From: Chitinophagaceae bacterium | GTDB taxonomy: Bacteria; Bacteroidota; Bacteroidia; Chitinophagales; Chitinophagaceae | DNA: 42,126 bases | Reading direction: 5' to 3' | NCBI GenBank assembly: GCA_021299175.1 | Contig: JAJTFY010000042.1 | Coordinates: 1-42,126, forward strand | Shown here: positions 6,130 through 12,934 of the stretch, piece by piece | Position numbering within the stretch: the stretch's first letter is position 1 | How the letters are laid out: each line of letters begins with the position of its first letter | The notes under the pieces: generated by a model | Databases searched by the model: none | What the model saw: the letters and a program-made list of their open reading frames with translations, nothing else | Told to the model about the DNA's origin: nothing | Made by a program: the position numbers and the translations under genes

Positions 6130-8469
6130 ATGAAGATCCGGTCATTGGTGGTGTTGGTGTGTTTGATCCAGGTTTCTTTTTTGTTTGCTTCGGTTCACCG
6201 GTTGGCAGTGGATACGACTCTTCCAGGAAGTAATGTAGGGGAGCTTCCTGGCATTGTTATCAGGCGCAACCAGCCCATGGCCAAGGCCAGTGTCGATACC
6301 TTGACGTTTGATGCGGCAAGGTATTTGAAAACAGAAGCATTCAGGCTGGAAGACTTGGTAAAAAACATACCCGGGTTTCGTGTGGATGACAATGGCCGGA
6401 TCTATTTCAATGGAAAGGAAATCAGCAGGATCATGATTGATGGAGATGATCTTGCAGGAGAACATTATAAACTCTTGTCAAGAAACTTGAAGGCTTTGAT
6501 GATCGACAGCCTTCAGCTCATTCAGCGCCATCAAAAAAACAGGTTGATGCAAACATTCGGCAACCGCGATGCCATTGCTGTTAACCTGGTCATCAAAAAA
6601 TCATGGATAGGAAAAACCAGCGGAAACCTGATGCTCTCAAAAGACATGGGCAACCGTGGAGAGGGGGACGCAGAACTGATCAGGCTGACCAAAAAATCAA
6701 AACAATTGTGCTTCATCAATACCAACAATACAGGCGCCAATGGCGTGACTGACAGAGGAAATGAAATGCAGGGAAACGATCGGGGTGTTTATCGGGTATG
6801 GCCTTTTGACCCACTGTATGCAGGCACTGGTCCCAATCTACCCCCAGCGTATGTCAACATCAACAATGACAAAAGCCTTGCATTCATTTCCTCGTTGGTA
6901 TTGTCTTCACATACCAAACTCAGTCTGACGGCTACTGCCATGCAAAATGAAAACAGGAGGTTGGCTTCCAGCAAATCTTCATACAATATACCGGGTACTG
7001 AAAAACTCAACCTAAACACAAGTACCAAACAGGTAGCGCAATCAACTATTGGAAATTTGCGTATGCAGTTGGAAACAGACAAGGGGGGCAATAAGTTATC
7101 TTCTTTTCAATTAAATGTCAGCAATGGACAAATGCATTCAATACAACATACAGACCGCAATGGCATTCTTACCACGGTTAGCAATGCCAATGATCGTTTG
7201 CATCAATTCAACCTGCATGCAACACACCATGTTTCCTGGAAGCTCAGCCCCCAAGTTCTGTTACAGTTGGATACCCGGATGGCAATTGACCGAAACAGGA
7301 ACCAGCTTCAGGCATCGTTTTCTTCTGATGGCCTGATGCAGTTTTTCGTTGATCAGGCATTTTCCCATCATGGAAAAATGGCAGGTACCGATCTTTCCCT
7401 GATCAGGCAACGGGGTCAGCAAAATGCCAGGGTGGGTATTCGTGCTGTTATTGAGTCAATCACATCAGCTATTGGAACTCAGGCCATCTCGCTGCAGCTG
7501 GCAAAATATTATCCTTACCTGACTGTCGTTCAACGGCATTCAAAAAAAATATCCACCACGTTTGATGCTGCAGCAGGAACAGCAATGGCAAACAACAACG
7601 CATTCATCTTTCACCTGGAGGAAAAATTATTATGGCAGAGAAAACCTACGCAGCAATACCGGATGGGAATTGCCCTTGCCCAAAAACCTGCCGCCATCCG
7701 TTCATGGCATGCAGGACCAGTTTTCTTTGAAGGCACCATGAGAAATGGCATTGCCAATCCCGCTATTCCGTTATCGGTGGATCTGGAAATCGGGGCAACA
7801 AAAATGGATTTGTACAAGGGGTTTGTATTGTCTGTCAATGCGCGTGCCGGCATGTTGCGCAATGATTATGGTCTAGCAACTGCTGTCGGAAGTTGGGTTG
7901 ATTCCTTGTCCTGGTTTATCATTCCTTTGCAGCGCAACCTCATGTTCAATGCACGTGTTGAGCAGTTCATCCATGCCTTAAAATTGAAGTATATTCTCGA
8001 AGCCAATGGGATGTTGAGTCAACGGCCGCAACAGTTGAATGGGAAGTTTTTCAATTCCACCATGAAAGGCCATGGCTTTGAACATCGGATGGTCAGCAAC
8101 TGGAAAGCTTGGTTCAATGGTGAACTGCATTATGGACTGCAGGAGAACAGCTTTGGCGCTTCGGGTCAGCAGCCCTCAACCATGAAGAGGATTGTTTATG
8201 GGATCTCCACAACCCTGCGATGCAGTTCTTATTTGTTTGCCCATTTGCAGTACTGTGTTCAGCGTTTTGAAAGGGGGCAATCTTTTGATATGCTGGACGG
8301 CGTGATCAAAGCAGTGTTGAGCCCCCGATGGCGTTGCTCCATTGCCCTGAACAACCTCATGAACCATCAATGTATTGAACTGCTCAATGCTTCTCCCTAT
8401 GGCAATGATCGATTCACCCAGCAACTCAATGGAAGACAGGTATTGTTTGGCCTCAATTGGGGATTTTGA
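6130..8469 (+). CDS. TonB-dependent receptor-like outer-membrane barrel protein (GLPGLI partner)
   Basis: A 779-aa protein with a signal peptide (about 1-27). A plug-like domain follows: FRLEDLVKNIPGFRVDDNGR, then YFNGKEISRIMIDGDDLAG and NLKALMIDSLQLIQ. The rest is a long series of alternating amphipathic strands ending in FGLNWGF, a terminal aromatic typical of outer-membrane barrels. This plug pattern matches the receptors that accompany GLPGLI proteins. The usual N-terminal carboxypeptidase-like beta-sandwich is absent and the protein is shorter than most relatives. It could import a peptide or metal complex, or not transport at all. Its stop abuts the stop of the convergent glycosidase gene with no bases between. 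Confidence 0.82.
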   Translation: MKIRSLVVLVCLIQVSFLFASVHRLAVDTTLPGSNVGELPGIVIRRNQPMAKASVDTLTFDAARYLKTEAFRLEDLVKNIPGFRVDDNGRIYFNGKEISRIMIDGDDLAGEHYKLLSRNLKALMIDSLQLIQRHQKNRLMQTFGNRDAIAVNLVIKKSWIGKTSGNLMLSKDMGNRGEGDAELIRLTKKSKQLCFINTNNTGANGVTDRGNEMQGNDRGVYRVWPFDPLYAGTGPNLPPAYVNINNDKSLAFISSLVLSSHTKLSLTATAMQNENRRLASSKSSYNIPGTEKLNLNTSTKQVAQSTIGNLRMQLETDKGGNKLSSFQLNVSNGQMHSIQHTDRNGILTTVSNANDRLHQFNLHATHHVSWKLSPQVLLQLDTRMAIDRNRNQLQASFSSDGLMQFFVDQAFSHHGKMAGTDLSLIRQRGQQNARVGIRAVIESITSAIGTQAISLQLAKYYPYLTVVQRHSKKISTTFDAAAGTAMANNNAFIFHLEEKLLWQRKPTQQYRMGIALAQKPAAIRSWHAGPVFFEGTMRNGIANPAIPLSVDLEIGATKMDLYKGFVLSVNARAGMLRNDYGLATAVGSWVDSLSWFIIPLQRNLMFNARVEQFIHALKLKYILEANGMLSQRPQQLNGKFFNSTMKGHGFEHRMVSNWKAWFNGELHYGLQENSFGASGQQPSTMKRIVYGISTTLRCSSYLFAHLQYCVQRFERGQSFDMLDGVIKAVLSPRWRCSIALNNLMNHQCIELLNASPYGNDRFTQQLNGRQVLFGLNWGF

Positions 8470-10007
8470 TCAGTTGACCGGAATGAGCTGCTGTTCACTT
8501 TCGTTGCCTGTTCGGTCAACTGCGGTAACCATGATGTTTTTGAGGGTGGATGTTTTCCCAGCAGTGTCTGCATTGAGCAGCTGAAGAGAAGCATTCAGTT
8601 GCGCCTTACCCATGATCGTGTACTCCCATTTGTTGTCGTACTGCGCATAGAGGATCCAACCCGTGGCATCCTTGTCTTTGGAAGACCATTGGATGTTGAG
8701 CTTGTCCTTGCTTTTGGTGATGGCCACCTGAGGCGAAGCAGGAGCGATTGCGTCCAGCCATGGGCTGGCCGGCACCAGCGCAGGAATGCTATAAGGGCCA
8801 GCCTTCAATTCCTTGGTTAGGGTTGGGTTCTTGGTAAGCGATGAAACACTCCAATGCACGGCGCCCATGCTCTTGGGGAGCATGCTACGGGTGAGGCTGA
8901 TTTCGTCCAGCACTTCCTTGTTGTTGGTAACACCGTTCTTGTTGGTGCCGATGCTTATCCCCGGCCAGAGGTGGCGCTGCAGGGTGTTTTCACTCTGCCA
9001 CCATCCCAATAGATCTGGAAATGACTGACCTTGTTTGTTGATGGGCCAGTAGAGCTGGGGCGTGAAATAATCAATCCAGCCTTTGTTCAGCCAAAGTTTG
9101 GCGTCTGCATAAAGCTTTTCGTATTGGTCAAATCCGGTAACGGTAGAAGGATAGCCGGGGCGCCAGATCCCAAACGGACTCAGGCCAAACTTGACATGCT
9201 TTTTCTCCTGTTTGATCTCAGCATAAAGCCTTTCAATCAGTTTGTTGACCCCATCCCTTCTCCAATCTCCCCTGGAGAGTTTACCACCGCTGTTGACATA
9301 GGCAGACCAGCTTTTGTCATCTGGAAAATCCTTATCGCCATTGTAGGAGGGATAGGGATAGAAATAATCGTCAAAATGAATGCCGTCTACGTCGTAGCGT
9401 TTCACAATGTCCATCACCACCCTGGAAGTATGGTCCTGCGTGGCCTTCATGGCCGGGTCCATCCACCAGAATCCCTCTTTCAGCAGGTAGACCCGCTCCG
9501 GGTTGGTCTTGACAACAGACCTGCTGCTGATATCAGGAAATAAGACCAGGGCTCGATATCACTTTTGTAAAGGGCATCCGCCTGCGGACGAACCTGAAAA
9601 ATCACTGCATTGAACTTGTTTTCCTGCAGATAATTCAGGATGCTAAGGGCCTCTGCTTTTTGTTCTTCAGTGGAAAGCCCGGGTTTGCTGGGCCAGTTGA
9701 TGTTGGCAACCGTGGCAATCCAGGCAGCGCGGAATTCGCGCAAAGGCGATACAAAAGGCTTGTAGGGTGTTTTTTGTACAGGTGGAGTTGTCTGTTTGGT
9801 GGCCGCAGCAGTGGGTTTTGGTTTCACAACTTCCTCGTTGGGCGCCTTTACAGGTGCCTTTGGTTTTACCGCAGGCGCCTGGGTAATCTCTTCAACCGTT
9901 GTAGCCTTGTAAGGGAAGACTTTATCATTGATTTTATTGAAGAATGCGCAGCTGTTCAAGAGGAGGGAGGCAAGCAGGAGGGTAGAGATGGATGAAAAGT
10001 GACGCAT
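8470..10007 (-). pseudogene. GHL10/DUF187-type glycosidase lipoprotein, internally deleted and frameshifted
   Basis: The N-terminal part starts at ATG 10007 with a lipoprotein signal (lipobox LLNSC), a Pro/Lys/Ala-rich linker, then the family segment REFRAAWIATVANINWPSKP and FNAVIFQVRPQADALY, ending at PWSYFL. The frame then runs into 17 unrelated residues and stops at 9480. The family resumes in another frame from about 9525 (SRSVVKTNPERVYLLKEGF, WWMDPAMKATQ) through DVDGIHFDDYFYPYP, FGLSPFGIWRPG and WIDYFTPQLYWP, plus a C-terminal fibronectin-like stretch. About 45 residues normally between (YDPL, EAH and HAWFNPYR region) are missing. The enzyme is therefore either inactivated or misassembled. 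Intact relatives act on extracytoplasmic glycans. Confidence 0.8.
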
Positions 10008-10073
10008 GGTCTTGGTTTTGCTGCAAATTACTACAGACCAAGCATACATCCCCATAATTTGATAGCTTTACGC

Positions 10074-10682
10074 ATGCCGTTTACCGAGGAGCCTTACCGC
10101 TATTTTGTTTTGAACAAGCCTTACAACATGGTCTCACAGTTTGTGAGTTCCCACAAAGTCAGGCTTTTGTGCCACCTCAAGTTTGATTTTCCGGAAGGCA
10201 CGCATGCCATTGGGCGCTTGGACAAGGATTCAGAAGGGTTGTTGTTGTTGACCACAGACAGGAGAATTACCCGCTTGTTGTTCCAGAGCAAGATGCCCCA
10301 TTTCCGGAAATACCTGATCCAGGTAAGGGGCATGGTGGACGAATCAGTAGTTGAGCAGCTGAGGAACGGGGTATCCATACCTGTTGCCGAAGAAACGGCC
10401 TATGTTACCAAGCCCTGCGAAGTGGAAATGGTTGAAGAGCCGGCCGGATTGTTTTCCAATGGCAAGGAACTCCATGAAAGGGTACCGCGCAGTTGGCTGA
10501 CCATCAGCCTTACAGAGGGCAAATACCACCAGGTCAGGAAAATGGTGCAGGCCGTGGGGCATCCCTGCAAACGGTTGATCCGCCTTTCTATTGAAGACAT
10601 TGAACTGGAAGACATGCAACCCGGTGAAATCAGGGAACTGACCCAGGAGGAGTTTTACAGGAGGTTGAGGTTGGGAGGATAG
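10074..10682 (+). CDS. rRNA pseudouridine synthase, RsuA/RluE type
   Basis: A 202-aa protein without an S4 domain. The catalytic motif AIGRLDKDSEGLLLLTTD holds the nucleophilic Asp (GRLD). Other family segments are YRYFVLNKPYNMVSQF at the N-terminus, KYLIQVRGMV and KYHQVRKMVQAVGHPCKRLIR. RluE isomerises a uridine in 23S rRNA; the size and the N-terminus favour RluE over RsuA/RluB, but I cannot fix the target. I chose the ATG at 10074 because upstream in-frame residues from 9999 look like read-through of the region divergent to the glycosidase gene, which starts 66 bases away. Confidence 0.87.
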   Translation: MPFTEEPYRYFVLNKPYNMVSQFVSSHKVRLLCHLKFDFPEGTHAIGRLDKDSEGLLLLTTDRRITRLLFQSKMPHFRKYLIQVRGMVDESVVEQLRNGVSIPVAEETAYVTKPCEVEMVEEPAGLFSNGKELHERVPRSWLTISLTEGKYHQVRKMVQAVGHPCKRLIRLSIEDIELEDMQPGEIRELTQEEFYRRLRLGG

Positions 10683-10889
10683 AAGTTTTCAAAAATTTTA
10701 TTTACTAAAAAGGTTTAGAAAAGTAAATTTTTAAAAAAGTTTCCTAAATTGTGGCATATCTGCAATAATCCAATATTTCTACAAGCTTAAAAGGATAACC
10801 GTGAATTTTAAACACCACCGTATCACCTATCTTCTCAAAGCAGAACCGGTAATTACCCGTAATTATCTTATAATTTAAATTTAAGGGTA

Positions 10890-12113
10890 ATGGGTTTGTT
10901 ACAAGAATTAAATTACGTTATAGGATGTGTTTGTGCTTCTATAGGGATTGTTGTCTCGATTATATTTATTGCAGTAAATAATGAGGGTTCACATGCCAGA
11001 AAACTGCTGGCGGCGATACTTTTTTCCCTATCACTTTTTTGTTTTTCCTATGCAGTGGTGGGTACTCAATTTTATCTAGAGTTTCCACATTTATGGCGCG
11101 TACCAGCAACATTTTCTGGTTTAGTGCCCGCGTTGCTTTATTTGTATGTTCGATCTGTTCTTAACCAGGAGTTTAGGTTAAAACCCTATGATTACCTACT
11201 TGCTATCCCCGGGTTATTGATATTTGTACATTTTTTTCCATTTTATATGCTTTCTGGAGATGAAAAAAGGGTGATTATTTTGCAACTGCTCACAGACAAG
11301 AAGTTGGCCCTGATGGAAATCGATGGCCTATTCCCCCTTGGCTTTGGTATGATCATCAGAAGTTCATCAGGTATTGCTTTTACCTTTTTATCCTTTTTAA
11401 AAATACATCAACACAAAAGGAATTCTCAGTTAAAAGAGAGCACTACCTATTCTCAAAACCTTGAAATATACAAATGGCTTTATTTTTTATTGATTATTAT
11501 CTCTTTTTCATATATCCTACTGATCTTGTGGAACTTCCTGGCAATATCTGATGTAATTGAGTTCTTTGTTGCCATCAGTTTTACCACTGCCGGCCTCATC
11601 CTTTTCATTTCTACCTATCTTTTTTGCAATCCCAAGATTTTGTATGGCTTTCAAGGTTGGATCAATGAAAATGGGCTATTGCCTGATGCTGTAGAGACTG
11701 AACCCAAAATGAGTAAAAGCCCGTTCTCGTATTCAGATGAATCCTCTTTTTCGCCTGAAATGAGAAAAGAGATAAGATCAGCCATTGAAAACCATTTTAA
11801 ATACAACAAGCCCTTTATTGCTCCAGGATATAAAATCAAGGATTTATCCTTGGAATTGGACATTCCGGTCTATCTCATTTCATCCTTCATCAACCACGAA
11901 TATGGAATGAACTTCAATGAATTCATCAATGATCATAGGGTAGACCATATTACAGATATTCTTAATGAATCGGCTGAAAGTCAAAGCTTTACACTTGAAG
12001 CTGTCGCTCAATCTGCTGGATTCAACTCAAGAACTACTTTTATCGCAGCAGTAAAAAAGAAATCCGGAATGACTCCGTCAGCCTATTTCAGCAAGAAAAC
12101 CACTGCTTTGTAG
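10890..12113 (+). CDS. Membrane-anchored AraC-family transcriptional regulator
   Basis: A 407-aa protein. Residues 1 to about 255 form seven or so hydrophobic helices (7TM sensor-like module). A polar linker leads to an AraC-type double helix-turn-helix at about 325-405: IKDLSLELDIPVYLISSFIN, then FNEFINDHRVDHITDIL and the second helix VAQSAGFNSRTTFIAAVKKK with SGMTPSAYF. This architecture is common in Bacteroidota; the ligand sensed is unknown. It stands alone after a 207-base A+T-rich gap and upstream of the XRE regulator and exosortase operon, which are possible targets by position only. Confidence 0.88.
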   Translation: MGLLQELNYVIGCVCASIGIVVSIIFIAVNNEGSHARKLLAAILFSLSLFCFSYAVVGTQFYLEFPHLWRVPATFSGLVPALLYLYVRSVLNQEFRLKPYDYLLAIPGLLIFVHFFPFYMLSGDEKRVIILQLLTDKKLALMEIDGLFPLGFGMIIRSSSGIAFTFLSFLKIHQHKRNSQLKESTTYSQNLEIYKWLYFLLIIISFSYILLILWNFLAISDVIEFFVAISFTTAGLILFISTYLFCNPKILYGFQGWINENGLLPDAVETEPKMSKSPFSYSDESSFSPEMRKEIRSAIENHFKYNKPFIAPGYKIKDLSLELDIPVYLISSFINHEYGMNFNEFINDHRVDHITDILNESAESQSFTLEAVAQSAGFNSRTTFIAAVKKKSGMTPSAYFSKKTTAL

Positions 12114-12230
12114 GCCAGAATTTGTTCAAAATCACCCAATTTTGATTATTCCTAACTAAATGGATTAGGTATTTTTACGTAATCGTAGTTTTTTTGGTTT
12201 TTAAGATAGCATACTATTCAACGAAGAACC

Positions 12231-12473
12231 ATGCTTGACACCAAGAAAACTGAAGTAGCCAAAACTGTCGGGAGTAGAATCCGTAATATTCGCCAGTCCA
12301 AAGGGTTGACAATTGAGCAGCTTGCTTTCGAAGTCGGTATTGAGTATACCCAGCTCAGCCGGATTGAGCGGGGCAGAATCAACACTTCAATTTTTCAGCT
12401 TTTTCTCATTTGTAAGGCATTGAATATCAGTTTTTCAGAAATTTCAGATGACCTAACAGAAGTTATGCTCTGA
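12231..12473 (+). CDS. Small XRE-family helix-turn-helix regulator
   Basis: An 80-aa protein that is essentially one HTH_3 domain: VGSRIRNIRQSKGLTIEQLA, then FEVGIEYTQLSRIERGR and NTSIFQLFLICKALNIS. No other domain is present. It resembles chromosomal Cro/CI-like regulators of Bacteroidota. The gene lies 117 bases after the AraC regulator and 88 bases before a small membrane-peptide frame. The nearest downstream operon encodes the exosortase and its substrate, which makes it a candidate regulator of that unit, though nothing in the sequence proves this. Confidence 0.85.
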   Translation: MLDTKKTEVAKTVGSRIRNIRQSKGLTIEQLAFEVGIEYTQLSRIERGRINTSIFQLFLICKALNISFSEISDDLTEVML

Positions 12474-12560
12474 TTTTCCGGACAACAACAAACCTTCCCT
12501 TTACACCCGTATGTCATATCTGACATCCTTTTAACCTTCAACCTTGTATAAATTTACAGA

Positions 12561-12692
12561 ATGGATATAATTGACACCCATCAGGGTAAAAGAAAAGATC
12601 AATTACGCTACTCAAACGTGGTTGTCATAGTAGGGTTTATTCTAATTATATCATCAGTGATTATTTTGAAAATCCAGCAGCTCTTGAATTGA
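12561..12692 (+). CDS. Possible 43-residue single-pass membrane peptide
   Basis: A short frame with ATG at 12561 and TGA at 12690-12692. The translation starts MDIIDTHQGKRKDQLRYSN, which is charged and polar, then has one hydrophobic helix VVVIVGFILIISSVIIL and ends KIQQLLN. The basic-then-hydrophobic order suits an N-in single-pass membrane peptide. It sits in the 461-base gap between the XRE gene and the T9SS-sorted protein, before a strong terminator. Coding status rests only on the clean membrane profile and on position, so it may be chance. Confidence 0.45.
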   Translation: MDIIDTHQGKRKDQLRYSNVVVIVGFILIISSVIILKIQQLLN

Positions 12693-12750
12693 TTCAGTCG
12701 GGCTGATGAAGTTGATAAAGAAGCAATAGGTGTTTGGTTAATAGCAAATC

Positions 12751-12823
12751 GGCCTTTGATTTCCATCAAAAAGGCCTCGGAATAGGTTTTAAATCCAATG
12801 CCTCAATGGGCATTGGATTTTTT
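12751..12823 (+). terminator. Double hairpin with a strong rho-independent terminator
   Basis: The main hairpin is a perfect 12-base stem, AAATCCAATGCC (12791-12802) with GGCATTGGATTT (12809-12820), around a six-base loop and ending in six Ts (12818-12823). The A-run on its left side would let it work on the other strand too. A second imperfect hairpin lies just before it: GGCCTTTGAT (12751-12760) pairs with ATCAAAAAGGCC (12765-12776) with a two-base bulge. Together they insulate the XRE gene and small peptide from the exosortase operon. Confidence 0.85.
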
Positions 12824-12884
12824 ATAACACGATAAGACGGGATTCCATATGCCAAATAACATTGATATTGACTTGGATTCTGTT

Positions 12885-12915
12885 TTTGGGGAACTGATAA
12901 TTGGTTTTATACTGT
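12885..12915 (+). promoter_or_regulatory. Candidate Bacteroidota promoter for the exosortase operon
   Basis: TTTG at 12885-12888 is followed after 19 bases by TATACTGT (12908-12915), about 20 bases before the ATG of the T9SS protein. Spacing fits the Bacteroidota -33 TTTG / -7 TAnnTTTG pattern, but the -7 box is a weak match. It lies just after the terminator, where a new promoter is needed. Confidence 0.3.
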
Positions 12916-12934
12916 CAAATAACATATCCAACTT

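Noticed and set aside
10848-10857. Perfect palindrome GGTAATTACC before the AraC membrane regulator
   Set aside because: Short, in A+T-rich DNA, and without a second copy elsewhere in the gap; not enough to call an operator.
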